Numbered from the stretch's first letter, positions 45,078 through 54,765 are shown. The stretch is 64,000 nt of DNA from NORP240 sp038134485 (GCA_038134485.1 JAYPVG010000019.1:1-64000); one strand, 5' to 3'. The notes: generated from the sequence alone by a model not told the origin. Translations and numbers: made by a program.

Positions 45078-45977
45078 TTAGCTATATCGTCTGGTTCCGC
45101 AAAGTCTTGTCCAACCGTCTCTAAGCAGCGACTCAGACATGTCAAACCAGCGCTGGTAGTGCGCACGCAGGCCGGGAGCCTGCTCGGGAAGAATACCCGA
45201 TAAGACCAGGTCGCCTCCGGGTCGCAGAATGTCGGCGAACCGGGGGGCCAGCTCAGCAAGCGGTCCCGCCAGTATGTTTGCCAGCAGTACGTCCACTGGA
45301 CGGGATTCGGGCTGAGGGGAAAAGTTTTCCGGTAGACATATTGCAACTCGCGAGGAATCTAACTGATTGGTTTCGCAATTACTTTTGCTGGCGAGAATTG
45401 CCTGGGGATCATTATCCACCGCTATCACTTGGGCTGCCCCCAGCAAGGCAGCGGCTATCGCCAAAACCCCTGAGCCGCAGCCAAAATCAACGACCAACTT
45501 ATCACGCAGGCATTGCTGCTCTAACCACTCAAGGCACAGAGCGGTCGTGGGATGAGTACCGGTGCCAAAAGCCAGTCCCGGGTCGAGCAAAATGTTGACC
45601 GCGTCGGGCACCGGAGGGGCAGTCCAGCTGGGACAGATCCAGAGACGTTGGCCGAATTGCATGGGATGAAAGCGATCCATCCAGGATTTTTCCCAATCCT
45701 GATCCGCCAGCTTTTCGATTGCAATTTTCGGACTTGACTGCCCGCTTGATTGTTCTTCGAGAATAGCGATGAGATTCTGCAGATTTGTATCCTCGTCAAA
45801 CAGGCCGCTAAGCCGCACTGCATCCCATAGTGGTGTGGCACCAGGCTCGGTCTGAAACAATTGCTGGTCTTGCGCATCATCCAGTGTAACCGACAGCGCA
45901 CCGTGATCCAGCAGCAGTTGCTCCATGTCCTCAGCCAGTGCCGGACTGGTTTGCAGTCGCAGCAGTTGCCAGCTCAT
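45078..45977 (-). CDS. prmA: Ribosomal protein L11 methyltransferase PrmA
   Basis: SAM-dependent trimethylation of L11. The 299-aa protein has an N-terminal substrate domain (QLLRLQTSPALAEDMEQLLL). The methyltransferase core shows LLDPGLAFGTGTHPTTALCL, VVDFGCGSGVLAIAAALLGA, AVDNDPQAI and LLANILAGPLAELAPRFADI. Its ATG shares one base with the accC stop (TGATG), so translation is coupled. Confidence 0.96.
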   Translation of the reverse strand: MSWQLLRLQTSPALAEDMEQLLLDHGALSVTLDDAQDQQLFQTEPGATPLWDAVRLSGLFDEDTNLQNLIAILEEQSSGQSSPKIAIEKLADQDWEKSWMDRFHPMQFGQRLWICPSWTAPPVPDAVNILLDPGLAFGTGTHPTTALCLEWLEQQCLRDKLVVDFGCGSGVLAIAAALLGAAQVIAVDNDPQAILASKSNCETNQLDSSRVAICLPENFSPQPESRPVDVLLANILAGPLAELAPRFADILRPGGDLVLSGILPEQAPGLRAHYQRWFDMSESLLRDGWTRLCGTRRYS

Positions 45978-47317
45978 CAGTTTGAGAGTTTCTTTTCCAG
46001 ATAATGAATATTGACCCCACCAGCCTGAAATTCACCGTCCTTGACAAGCTCGCGATGAAGCGGAATATTGGTTTTGATGCCGTCGACCAGCAGTTCTTCC
46101 AGGGCATTTCCCATGCGAACCAGGGCTTCCAGGCGATTGTCGCCGAAGGTTATCAGCTTGGCGACCAGCGAATCGTAAAAAGGCGGAACGCGGTAGCCGC
46201 TATAGAGATGCGAATCCACCCGCACGCCGAAGCCGCCCGGCGCATGGTAAAGGTCGACAAGGCCGGGGCTGGGCAGGAACGAGACCGGATCTTCGGCATT
46301 AATACGGCATTCGAAAGCGTGGCCCTTTATATGGACGTCTTCCTGTCTGAATGATATTGGCAGACCTGAAGCGATTCTCAGCTGCTCTTTGACAATATCG
46401 ATTCCGGTAACCATCTCCGTAACCGGATGCTCAACCTGAACCCGGGTATTCATCTCGATAAAATAAAACCTCTCATCCTCGTACAGAAATTCCATTGTCC
46501 CGGCGCCGCGGTAGTTCAGGTTCCTGCAAGCCTGGATACAGGTGCTTGTGACTTCGTCGCGTACCTCCTGGGGAATTCCAGGAGCCGGTGCCTCCTCGAT
46601 GACCTTCTGGTGGCGGCGCTGGAGCGAACAGTCACGATCCCCGAGATGGACCGCATTTCCCTGACCGTCACCCAGCATCTGAATTTCCACGTGGCGGGGA
46701 TTCTCGAGGAACTTTTCCAGATAAACAACGCCGCTACCGAAGAAGGACTTGGCTTCCGACTGGGTGACATAAATTGCTTTCAGCAATGATGCTTCACTGT
46801 GCACCACCCGCATGCCGCGACCGCCGCCACCAGCAGCCGCCTTGATAATGACAGGATAGCCAATCTCCCTGGCGAGCTTCAGGGTGCGGTCGGTATCGTC
46901 GTTGAGGGGTCCGTTGGATCCGGGCACTGTCGGCACGCCTGCTTCGCGCATGACTTCGATGGCCGACACCTTGTCTCCCATGAGCCTTATGGTTTCCGGG
47001 CTGGGCCCGATGAAAGTGAAGCCGCTTTTCTCGACCTGCTCGGCGAAATCCGCGTTCTCTGCCAGGAAGCCATAACCGGGATGCACTGCAACTGCGTCTG
47101 TCACCTCCATGGCGGCGATAATGGCGGGGATATTAAGATAACTGTCAGTTGCCGAAGCAGGGCCGATGCAGACAGATTCATCAGCCAGACGCACATGCAT
47201 CAGGTCGCGGTCGGCATTGGAATGCACGGCGACCGTTTTTATGCCCAGTTCCCTGCAGGCTCGAAGCACGCGGAGCGCGATTTCGCCGCGGTTGGCAATA
47301 AGTACTTTTTCTAGCAT
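45977..47317 (-). CDS. accC: Acetyl-CoA carboxylase biotin carboxylase subunit AccC
   Basis: Carboxylates biotin on AccB with ATP and bicarbonate, first step of fatty-acid synthesis. The 446-aa ATP-grasp enzyme shows MLEKVLIANRGEIALRVLRA, VHPGYGFLAENADFAE, the glycine-rich loop KAAAGGGGRGMRVV, DCSLQRRHQKVIEEAPAP and FIEMNTRVQVEHPVTEMVTG. It lies 20 bp after accB. Confidence 0.98.
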   Translation of the reverse strand: MLEKVLIANRGEIALRVLRACRELGIKTVAVHSNADRDLMHVRLADESVCIGPASATDSYLNIPAIIAAMEVTDAVAVHPGYGFLAENADFAEQVEKSGFTFIGPSPETIRLMGDKVSAIEVMREAGVPTVPGSNGPLNDDTDRTLKLAREIGYPVIIKAAAGGGGRGMRVVHSEASLLKAIYVTQSEAKSFFGSGVVYLEKFLENPRHVEIQMLGDGQGNAVHLGDRDCSLQRRHQKVIEEAPAPGIPQEVRDEVTSTCIQACRNLNYRGAGTMEFLYEDERFYFIEMNTRVQVEHPVTEMVTGIDIVKEQLRIASGLPISFRQEDVHIKGHAFECRINAEDPVSFLPSPGLVDLYHAPGGFGVRVDSHLYSGYRVPPFYDSLVAKLITFGDNRLEALVRMGNALEELLVDGIKTNIPLHRELVKDGEFQAGGVNIHYLEKKLSN

Positions 47318-47337
47318 TGGGATTCCCGGGCGAGTGG

Positions 47338-47796
47338 CTAGCCGATTCTTATGAGTGGTTGGTCAAACTCCACTGGTTCGCCATCTTTCACGAGAATGGC
47401 CTCAACGACGCCGCTGTGGTCCGCCTCTATCTGGTTCATCATCTTCATCGCTTCCACTATGCAGACTACGTCGCCTTTAGCTACCGTTTGCCCGACTTCG
47501 ACGAATGGTGGCGACGATGGGGAGGGCGCGCGATAGAAAGTTCCGACCATCGGCGACAGGATAGCGATTCCGCGAGCTGCTGGTTCTGGAATGACAACAG
47601 GCTCCGCGGTGGGCTGAGAGTCTGCACTGGCGGGTTTGGAACCGGGCGGTGGAGGAGCCTGATAGATGACTGGAGTCGGAGCAGCGGTTGAGGCTCGGCT
47701 AATTCTCACCGATTCTTCACCTTCCTTGATTTCGATTTCCGCAACATCGGAAGTTTCTATGAGTTCGATGAGCTTTTTGACTTTTCGAATATCCAT
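47338..47796 (-). CDS. accB: Biotin carboxyl carrier protein AccB
   Basis: Carries biotin between the carboxylase and transferase. The 152 aa have an N-terminal region (MDIRKVKKLIELIETSDVAE), a Pro/Ala hinge (about 50-75), and a biotinyl domain with the target lysine in IVEAMKMMNQIEADHSG. It lies between aroQ and accC, the standard arrangement. Confidence 0.97.
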   Translation of the reverse strand: MDIRKVKKLIELIETSDVAEIEIKEGEESVRISRASTAAPTPVIYQAPPPPGSKPASADSQPTAEPVVIPEPAARGIAILSPMVGTFYRAPSPSSPPFVEVGQTVAKGDVVCIVEAMKMMNQIEADHSGVVEAILVKDGEPVEFDQPLIRIG

Positions 47797-47827
47797 GGTC
47801 GATTCTCAGCAGGATGTCGCGATTGAA

Positions 47828-48274
47828 TTAATTGGTGACGGCCAGCTTGCGGAACGCAGCTTCCAGGGCCAGTTCGTAGCCATGGGCACCCAGTCCGACT
47901 ACGGTACCGACAGCAGCACTGGCCAGGAAGGATTTCTGGCGGAAGTCTTCTCTTTTGTGCACATTGGACAGGTGCACTTCGATAAACGGGATCTCGGCTG
48001 CCAGAAACGCGTCCAGCAAGGCGACGCTGGTGTGGGTGAAGGCTCCCGGATTGATCAGAATGAAGGCCGTGCCATCCTTGCGGGCTGCATGTAGTCGATT
48101 TATGAGCATGTGCTCGGCATTGGACTGCAGGCTATCGAGTTCGTGACCCTGGGCCTCGCACATTTGCGCGAGTCGTCCGTTGATATCTTCAAGGGTGTCA
48201 TAACCGTAAATGTGAGGTTCGCGATCACCCAGCAGATTGAGGTTTGGTCCGTGCATTACCAGGATGCGTGCCAT
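47828..48274 (-). CDS. aroQ: Type II 3-dehydroquinate dehydratase AroQ
   Basis: Third step of the shikimate pathway. The 148-aa protein (dodecameric family) starts MARILVMHGPNLNLLGDREP. It has the catalytic tyrosine in HIYGYDTL, the loop NPGAFTHTSVALLDAFL and the active-site histidine segment VHLSNVHKREDFRQKS. I chose ATG 48274 over a TTG-type extension to 48313. The 170 bp upstream are AT-rich, contain a 6-bp inverted repeat (GCGACT/AGTCGC), and probably hold the promoter for aroQ-accBC. Confidence 0.96.
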   Translation of the reverse strand: MARILVMHGPNLNLLGDREPHIYGYDTLEDINGRLAQMCEAQGHELDSLQSNAEHMLINRLHAARKDGTAFILINPGAFTHTSVALLDAFLAAEIPFIEVHLSNVHKREDFRQKSFLASAAVGTVVGLGAHGYELALEAAFRKLAVTN

Positions 48275-48444
48275 GGCGATACCTGTTTGCTGTTGGTGGT
48301 TCCAGTGCTGCAAGTCGCAGCGTGGCCAGAGAAGAAAAACTTGAATTTTAAATCAATTGGGCGAATTTATTAACCATTTTGGCCATTTTAGCGACTAAAT
48401 TGCCGATTTTTTGGGTTAAAAGAGTCGCTTGGACGTGCAAGTTG

Positions 48445-48927
48445 TCAGGGTGACAGGGGGTAGCGGGACGCCTGAGGTGGGTAGCAGAACCCCCACTCTG
48501 CGCAGCCCTGATATTGAATCACCAGGTTGGTGCCTGACGGGACTTTGGAAACGGCAGCCTCCACTGTGACGGTCAGGGCACCGTAGTAAACTTCGACATC
48601 ACCAAAAAACTGGTCATTCTTGGCAATTCCGTCAGGCAGCGAGAATTCAAGGTCTTGGATTTGCGCGCCATCCTGTGCCTGCAGGACGAATCCAAACTGG
48701 TGACGGTACAGGTAGTGCTCCGGGGCGATCTGCCAGGTGACGCTGAGCGTGTCGTCGTCGACAATGCCGACAAAGTAGGGGAAGGCTTGCTCCATCGGCA
48801 GTGGACGGGGCCGATCACCGCCACCCAGAGAACTGCCGCTGCCGGCGGGAAACAACTGCGCGCCGGTCTGAGAACCCCAGAGCAGGATCATCAGGGTCAG
48901 GCTCGTGTAGCGAATCAGTTTTCCCAT
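48445..48927 (-). CDS. Stand-alone DsbD N-terminal (alpha) domain protein
   Basis: 160-aa exported protein matching only the periplasmic N-terminal domain of DsbD, the thiol:disulfide interchange protein. It has a signal peptide (YTSLTLMILLWGSQTGAQ) and the immunoglobulin-like core LSVTWQIAPEHYLYRHQFGF. The active-site cysteines C142 and C148 lie in YQGCAEWGFCYPP, equal to C103/C109 of E. coli DsbD. The transmembrane beta domain and thioredoxin gamma domain are absent; only a 170-bp gap and aroQ follow. dsbD normally sits exactly here, so this is either a reduced form or a separate family. The core and cysteines are intact. Confidence 0.85.
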   Translation of the reverse strand: MGKLIRYTSLTLMILLWGSQTGAQLFPAGSGSSLGGGDRPRPLPMEQAFPYFVGIVDDDTLSVTWQIAPEHYLYRHQFGFVLQAQDGAQIQDLEFSLPDGIAKNDQFFGDVEVYYGALTVTVEAAVSKVPSGTNLVIQYQGCAEWGFCYPPQASRYPLSP

Positions 48928-48964
48928 GGCAAGTCTGCGCGGTCAGATGGTTAGTTCAGATTTT

Positions 48965-50182
48965 TCACTCTATCAGGCGCTCGAACACCAGGCAGGCGTT
49001 GGTGCCGCCAAACCCGAAACTATTCGACATGATGCAGTCCAGTTTCGCGTCATCTACCCGCGTAAGCGCGATTGGCAGTCCTGCCGCGGCTGGATCTAGG
49101 TTTTCGATATTGGCGGAGGCTGCAATAAAACCCGCCTCCATCATTAGCAGACTGTAAATTGCCTCGTGGGCTCCTGCTGCCCCGAGCGAGTGGCCACTCA
49201 GTGACTTGGTGCTATTGATAATTGGAGCATTGTCACCAAATACTTCGCGAATTGCAGTCAATTCCGCCACGTCACCGGCCGGGGTGCTGGTGCCGTGAGT
49301 ATTGATATAGTCTATCGGTCGGCTGGCCGTGGACAGCGCCATCTGCATGGCTCTTTTGCCACCTTCTCCCGAAGGTGCCACCATGTCGTATCCGTCTGAA
49401 GTGGCGGCATATCCGGTGATTTCAGCATAAATCTTCGCACCCCTGGCTCTGGCGTGCTCGAGTTCCTCCACTACCAGGACCGCGCCGCCGCCGGCGATTA
49501 CGAATCCGTCCCGGTCGCGATCAAAAGCCCGCGACGCCTTTTCGGGGGTGTCATTGTACTTGGTGGACATGGCGCCCATCGCATCGAACATATGGGAAAG
49601 GGTCCAGTGCTCGGCCTCTCCGCCGCCGGCGAATATCAGGTCCTGTTTGCCCATCTGAATCTGTTCAACGGCATTGCCGATGCAGTGGGCGCTCGTGGCG
49701 CAGGCGGAAGAGATGGAATAGTTGACACCCTTAATGCGAAACGAGGTGGCCAGGCAGGCCGACACGGTGCTGCCCATACCACGAGTTACCCGATAGGGGC
49801 CTACGCGTCGCAGGCCTTTCTCTCGCATGATATCCGCCGATTCGACCTGGTCTTCGGTAGAAGAGCCTCCGGCGCCCATTATGATTCCGGCGCGCTCATT
49901 GGACACCTGCTCTTCCGACAGGCCGGCATCCTCAATGGCATCGCGCATGGCCAGATAACCATAGGCTGCGGCGTCTCCCATAAAGCGCAGCAGCTTTCTA
50001 TCGATCAGTTCGGAAAAATCAAGATTGACGGAGCCGGAGACATGACAGCGCATGCCTATGTCTGCATATTCCTTATTGTGTCCAATGCCACTTAATCCTT
50101 CCCGGAGAGAATGGGTAACCGAGTTCTTGTCATTGCCCAGACAGGAAACGATTCCCAGTCCGGTGACTACTGCACGTCGCAT
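48965..50182 (-). CDS. fabB: Beta-ketoacyl-ACP synthase I FabB
   Basis: Elongates the cis-unsaturated acyl chain after FabA. The 405-aa condensing enzyme has the nucleophile in SISSACATSAHCIGNAVEQI and the catalytic histidines in YINTHGTSTPAGD and SLSGHSLGAAGAHEAIYSLL, with C-terminal SNSFGFGGTNACLVFERL. It lies 30 bp after fabA in the standard fabA-fabB pair. Confidence 0.97.
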   Translation of the reverse strand: MRRAVVTGLGIVSCLGNDKNSVTHSLREGLSGIGHNKEYADIGMRCHVSGSVNLDFSELIDRKLLRFMGDAAAYGYLAMRDAIEDAGLSEEQVSNERAGIIMGAGGSSTEDQVESADIMREKGLRRVGPYRVTRGMGSTVSACLATSFRIKGVNYSISSACATSAHCIGNAVEQIQMGKQDLIFAGGGEAEHWTLSHMFDAMGAMSTKYNDTPEKASRAFDRDRDGFVIAGGGAVLVVEELEHARARGAKIYAEITGYAATSDGYDMVAPSGEGGKRAMQMALSTASRPIDYINTHGTSTPAGDVAELTAIREVFGDNAPIINSTKSLSGHSLGAAGAHEAIYSLLMMEAGFIAASANIENLDPAAAGLPIALTRVDDAKLDCIMSNSFGFGGTNACLVFERLIE

Positions 50183-50212
50183 AACTGTTCCTTCAATCGA
50201 TTGTCGAACGTT

Positions 50213-50752
50213 CTACTCGAATTTCTGGTCTGGTCTGAAAAGGCCGACCTTGAGCCCCTTGGCCTTGTAGATTACCCTGCCGTCAACCGCCACCGTGCCA
50301 TCGGCTATGCCCATCACCAACCGGCGCTCAATGACACGGCTCATGGAAATATCATAAACCACTTTTTTGGAGTCGGGCAGGATTTCGCCGGTAAACTTGA
50401 CTTCGCCGCAACCCAGAGCCCGACCTTTGCCAAGGTTTCCACGCCAGCCGAGAAAAAACCCGACCAGCTGCCACATGGCATCGAGCCCGAGGCAGCCTGG
50501 CATGACCGGGTCGCCGGGGAAATGGCAGGCAAAGAACCATTTCTCCGGATCGATGTCCAGTTCTGCCAGAATTCTGCCTCTGCCATGCTCGCCACCGTCC
50601 GATGTGATCTCGACGATACGATCCAGCATAAGCATGTTGTCGATTGGTAACTTGGCGTTGCCCGGCCCGAACAGGTATCCGTAGCCGCATTCGATCAGTT
50701 CGTTTTTGTCGTACGAGTGCTGGGGGACGAAATTGGGGTTTTTTTCAGCCAT
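50213..50752 (-). CDS. fabA: 3-hydroxydecanoyl-ACP dehydratase/isomerase FabA
   Basis: Introduces the double bond at C10 for anaerobic unsaturated fatty-acid synthesis. The 179-aa hot-dog protein has the catalytic histidine in WFFACHFPGDPVMPGCLGLD and the aspartate in the following segment, plus QHSYDKNELIECGYGYLFG at the start. The 246 bp to the divergent manC-type gene must hold its promoter; no FabR-type site was recognised. Confidence 0.97.
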   Translation of the reverse strand: MAEKNPNFVPQHSYDKNELIECGYGYLFGPGNAKLPIDNMLMLDRIVEITSDGGEHGRGRILAELDIDPEKWFFACHFPGDPVMPGCLGLDAMWQLVGFFLGWRGNLGKGRALGCGEVKFTGEILPDSKKVVYDISMSRVIERRLVMGIADGTVAVDGRVIYKAKGLKVGLFRPDQKFE

Positions 50753-50998
50753 TGATCTGGTGCGCTCCCGGGCGATGACCGCTCAAAGTATAGACTGCTG
50801 AAGGTTTGGAAGGCTGCGATAATAGCGGAATGGTAGTTAATTCGCGACCGGTTTTTGTCCCACCTGCGTCACGCTCTGCAATCTAGAGCTGTACCCAGCC
50901 AAAGCGGCGTAAAGTTTGCTAGACTTACGTCGCTCCAGGAGATGATGATAGAACTTGTTCATGAGGGTAGCTAAGGCGTAAATTCCAGGCTTGCAACT

Positions 50999-52420
50999 AT
51001 GATAGTTCCCGTAATTCTTGCCGGCGGCGTGGGCTCACGCCTGTGGCCGCAGTCGCGAGTACTGCTGCCCAAGCAGTTTATCCAGTTTCCAGGGCAGGGC
51101 GGGTCCCTGTTTCAGAACACCCTTTCCCGGCTCGAGGGGCTGGCGTCTCTGGGTCCGCCAATGGTGGTCTGCAATGCCGAGCATCGCTTTCTGGTCGCGG
51201 AGCAATTACGACAATTGGACACGGGCGAAGCCGCCATCCTGCTTGAACCTGTCGGGCGCAACACCGCTCCGGCAGTGGCCATGGCTGCAATGCAGGCCTG
51301 CGACGCCCACCAGGAACCGGTGTTACTGGTGCTGCCAGCCGATCATATGATCGCTGATTGTCAAGCTCTGCATCGGGCAGTGCTGCAGGGGGAGCAGCTT
51401 GCGGGGCGAGATCTTCTTGTGACTTTCGGAATAGTGCCAGGTGCCCCAGAAACAGGTTATGGATATATCAAGAAGGGATCCGCAGTGCCTGGAACCGATG
51501 CCAGTTCTGTCGAAAGTTTCGTCGAGAAACCTGACCTCGAAACGGCACGCTTGTACATGGAGAGTCGCGATTATCTGTGGAACAGTGGCATGTTCATGTT
51601 CAGCGCGCGGGTATATTTGCGTGAACTGGCAAAATTTGATCCGGATATGCTGGGCTGCTGCAATGAGGCCTTTGCCGCGATCGAGAAGGATCGCGACTAC
51701 TACAGCATACCCCGTGAGCTTTTTGCTGCCTGTCCGTCCGACTCGATTGACTACGCGGTCATGGAAAAAACCGATGTTGCAGCTGTCGTGCCTCTTGCTG
51801 CCAGCTGGAATGATCTGGGTGCCTGGGGAGCGGTGTGGGACGTGGCCGAAAAAGATGGCAACGGCAATGCCGTTAGCGGTGATGTGCTGCTCGAACAGGT
51901 TGCCAACAGTTACGTCCAGGCCAACTCGCGGCTAGTAGCTGCCGTCGGCGTCAGTGACGCTGTCATCATTGAAACCTCGGACGCGGTGCTCGTGACCGCC
52001 AGAGAGCATGCGCAGGGAATCAAGAAAATCGTCGAATTATTACAGGCTGCGAATCGCAGCGAGTGTGAGCATCACGATCTGGTTCATCGCCCCTGGGGTT
52101 CTTACCGCTCTCTGGAAAACACCGATGGCTTTCAGGTCAAGCACATTGTTGTAAATCCCGGCCAGTCACTGTCTCTGCAAATGCATCAGCACCGGGCTGA
52201 GCACTGGACAATCGTTCGGGGTGAGGCACTCGTGACCCGGGATGAGGAGCGCCACAGCCTGAAGGCCAACGAATCCATTTTCCTGCCACTGGGTTGTCGA
52301 CATCGACTGGAAAATCCGGGTTCAGTCCCCGTTGAACTGATCGAGGTGCAGGTGGGAGACTACCTCGGAGAGGATGATATCGTGCGCTTTGAGGACGTCT
52401 ATGGAAGGATTGATAAGTAG
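50999..52420 (+). CDS. Mannose-1-phosphate guanylyltransferase / mannose-6-phosphate isomerase
   Basis: 473-aa bifunctional type-II enzyme (ManC/AlgA/XanB) that makes GDP-mannose. The nucleotidyltransferase domain has ILAGGVGSRLWPQSRVLLPK, the segment VESFVEKPDLETARLY, and LWNSGMFMFSARVYL. The C-terminal cupin isomerase has RPWGSYRSLENTDGFQVKHI, the metal histidines in SLSLQMHQHRAEHWTIVRG, and FLPLGCRHRLENPG. With galU and a phosphomannomutase downstream it supplies sugar nucleotides for surface polysaccharide. No glycosyltransferases are nearby. Confidence 0.93.
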   Translation: MIVPVILAGGVGSRLWPQSRVLLPKQFIQFPGQGGSLFQNTLSRLEGLASLGPPMVVCNAEHRFLVAEQLRQLDTGEAAILLEPVGRNTAPAVAMAAMQACDAHQEPVLLVLPADHMIADCQALHRAVLQGEQLAGRDLLVTFGIVPGAPETGYGYIKKGSAVPGTDASSVESFVEKPDLETARLYMESRDYLWNSGMFMFSARVYLRELAKFDPDMLGCCNEAFAAIEKDRDYYSIPRELFAACPSDSIDYAVMEKTDVAAVVPLAASWNDLGAWGAVWDVAEKDGNGNAVSGDVLLEQVANSYVQANSRLVAAVGVSDAVIIETSDAVLVTAREHAQGIKKIVELLQAANRSECEHHDLVHRPWGSYRSLENTDGFQVKHIVVNPGQSLSLQMHQHRAEHWTIVRGEALVTRDEERHSLKANESIFLPLGCRHRLENPGSVPVELIEVQVGDYLGEDDIVRFEDVYGRIDK

Positions 52421-52564
52421 CCAATACTGCCGCAGGACTGCGTACTTCATTACTGTGTCGAGCGTTTAGGGATGATATTCTGGTGAACCAACCCTAATGG
52501 CATAGAATTATACTAACAAAGTGGGATTATAGCCGAGGGAGCGCCCCTGGAAGGACCAGAGAAG

Positions 52565-53401
52565 ATGCCGCAGATTAGAAAGTGCCTGTTTCCGGCCGCA
52601 GGATACGGTACCAGATTCTTGCCCGCTACCAAATCGATGCCCAAGGAAATGCTGCCGCTGGTTGATAAACCATTGATCCAGTATGGCGTCGAAGAGGCGA
52701 TGGCGGCGGGTATCCATGACATGGCAATTGTCACTGGCCGCGGGAAGCGGGCGCTGGAAGACCATTTCGATATCAATTTCGAGGTGGAACAGCAAATTGC
52801 CGGCACCCATAAAGACGGATTGATGACAGAAATCCGGAATATTATAGAGACCTGCACGTTCTCCTATACCCGGCAGATCGAAATGAAAGGGCTTGGCCAT
52901 GCCATCCTTACCGGTGAGACCCTTATCGGTGAGCATCCATTTGCAGTCATCCTGGCTGATGATTACTGTGTCGCTGACGGCGACGGGGTGTTGACCCAGA
53001 TGGTCAGGCTCTATGATGAATATCAGTGCAGTATTGTTGCTGTCGAAGAAATCCCGCAAGAAGAAACATACCGGTACGGTGTGATCGGCGGAGTGCTGGA
53101 AGCAGATCGCATTTACCGGGTCAATCGCATGATTGAAAAACCCGAACCGGAAGCTGCTCCAAGCAATCTAGCAATTATAGGGCGTTACATTCTCACCCCG
53201 GATATTTTCGAGTTGATACGTACCACTCCTCCCGGTAAAAACGGTGAGATGCAGATCACCGATGCCATCATGCGTCAGGCTCAGGAGGGCAGGGTCATCG
53301 CTTACCGGTTCAGGGGTCGTCGGTTTGACTGCGGCAGCGTGAGCGGATTCATGGAGGCTGCCAACTACAATTACCAGAACTTTTATCTGAATCAAGATTA
53401 G
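52565..53401 (+). CDS. galU: UTP-glucose-1-phosphate uridylyltransferase GalU
   Basis: Makes UDP-glucose. The 278-aa protein has the nucleotide loop CLFPAAGYGTRFLPATKSMP, KEMLPLVDKPLIQYGVEEA, GLGHAILTGETLIG, the metal aspartate in AVILADDYCV, and GGVLEADRIYRVNRMIEKPE. ATG 52565 has AAGGA 9 nt upstream. The 144 bp before it contain a -10-like TTATACTAA without a clear -35. It lies 13 bp before the phosphomannomutase gene. Confidence 0.97.
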   Translation: MPQIRKCLFPAAGYGTRFLPATKSMPKEMLPLVDKPLIQYGVEEAMAAGIHDMAIVTGRGKRALEDHFDINFEVEQQIAGTHKDGLMTEIRNIIETCTFSYTRQIEMKGLGHAILTGETLIGEHPFAVILADDYCVADGDGVLTQMVRLYDEYQCSIVAVEEIPQEETYRYGVIGGVLEADRIYRVNRMIEKPEPEAAPSNLAIIGRYILTPDIFELIRTTPPGKNGEMQITDAIMRQAQEGRVIAYRFRGRRFDCGSVSGFMEAANYNYQNFYLNQD

Positions 53402-53414
53402 CCGCGATCAGCCT

Positions 53415-54764
53415 ATGGACATTACCTGTTTCAAGGCCTACGACATCCGGGGGAAAGTTCCCGACCAGCTGAATGAAGATATCGCCTACCGTATCGGGCG
53501 CGCCTACGCCACGTTTTTGCAACCATCAGTGGTGGTGGTAGGTCACGACATTCGCCTTTCCAGCCCGACCTTATCTGCTGCAGTTATCCGCGGTCTCACC
53601 GAATCAGGCGTCGATGTCATCAACATCGGCCAGTGTGGTACGGAAGAGGTGTACTTCGCTACTGCCCATCTGCAGGTCGACGGTGGAATCGTGGTCACGG
53701 CCAGCCATAATCCCAGGGACTACAATGGCATGAAGATGGTTCGCGAGGAATCCAAACCTATCAGTGGCGATACAGGCCTGAAGGAAATTCAGGCGATCGC
53801 CGAGTCCGGAAAGTTTCTGCACTCGGACACTGCAGGACAGCTTGCTCACAGGGACATGCGTACTGACTATGTTGAGCATCTCCTGGGCTATATTGATCCC
53901 GGCGCACTCAATTCCCTCAAGATCGTCTGCAATGCCGGCAACGGAGGCGCTGGAAGTGTCATTGATGCGCTCGAAGGCAGGTTGCCAGTGGAATTCATCA
54001 AGGTGCACCATGAGGCAAACGGGAACTTTCCAAACGGCGTGCCCAATCCGCTGTTGGAGGAAAACCGTGCGCCCACGACAGATGCCATTGTGGAACATAA
54101 CGCGAACCTCGGAATTGCCTGGGATGGTGATTTTGACCGCTGTTTTTTCTTCGACGAATACGGCCGCTTCATTGAGGGGTACTACATCGTTGGCCTTTTG
54201 GCCCAGGCATTCCTTGAACGCCGGCCCGGCTCCCGAGTGATCCACGATCCGCGGCTGACCTGGAACACCATAGAGATTGCGAAGAGCCATGGTGGTCAGG
54301 CTATTCAAAGCAAAACCGGGCACGCCTTCATCAAGGAAAGGATGCGCGCCGAAGACGCTATCTATGGGGGCGAGATGAGCGCCCACCATTATTTTCGGGA
54401 TTTTTCCTATTGTGACAGTGGCATGATTCCCTGGCTGCTGGTAATCGAATTGATGTGTAAATCCGACAAGCCGCTCTCCGAGCTGGTCAATGAGAGAATG
54501 GCGGCGTACCCCGCCAGCGGGGAGATCAATACGGAGATAGCCGATCCACCGGCGCTGTTGGGTAAAATCGAAGCGCTGTACCGGGATCGGGCCGAGGCTA
54601 TTGACCATACCGACGGCCTCAGCATGGATTTCGCTGAATGGCGTTTTAATGTGCGGATGTCGAATACTGAACCGGTAGTGCGACTGAATGTGGAATCGCG
54701 GGGCGATCAGGCGCTGATGCAGGCCAAGACCCGGGAGATACTGGATCTTATGGAAACTGCCTGA
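53415..54764 (+). CDS. manB: Phosphomannomutase (CpsG/ManB type)
   Basis: Interconverts mannose-6-phosphate and mannose-1-phosphate, feeding the guanylyltransferase upstream. The 449-aa alpha-D-phosphohexomutase has FKAYDIRGKVPDQLNEDIAY, the phosphoserine loop VVTASHNPRDYNGMKM, the metal loop IAWDGDFDRCFFFDEYG, the sugar-binding YGGEMSAHHYF and the phosphate loop MSNTEPVVRLNVE. It most resembles the CpsG/RfbK branch; AlgC-type enzymes are bifunctional, so glucose-phosphate activity cannot be excluded. The gene is also written cpsG. Confidence 0.93.
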   Translation: MDITCFKAYDIRGKVPDQLNEDIAYRIGRAYATFLQPSVVVVGHDIRLSSPTLSAAVIRGLTESGVDVINIGQCGTEEVYFATAHLQVDGGIVVTASHNPRDYNGMKMVREESKPISGDTGLKEIQAIAESGKFLHSDTAGQLAHRDMRTDYVEHLLGYIDPGALNSLKIVCNAGNGGAGSVIDALEGRLPVEFIKVHHEANGNFPNGVPNPLLEENRAPTTDAIVEHNANLGIAWDGDFDRCFFFDEYGRFIEGYYIVGLLAQAFLERRPGSRVIHDPRLTWNTIEIAKSHGGQAIQSKTGHAFIKERMRAEDAIYGGEMSAHHYFRDFSYCDSGMIPWLLVIELMCKSDKPLSELVNERMAAYPASGEINTEIADPPALLGKIEALYRDRAEAIDHTDGLSMDFAEWRFNVRMSNTEPVVRLNVESRGDQALMQAKTREILDLMETA

Positions 54765-54765
54765 G

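Noticed and set aside
53604..54608. Long open frame (334 codons) on the minus strand opposite manB
   Set aside because: It lies wholly inside a well-conserved phosphomannomutase gene and has no recognisable motifs or ribosome-binding site.
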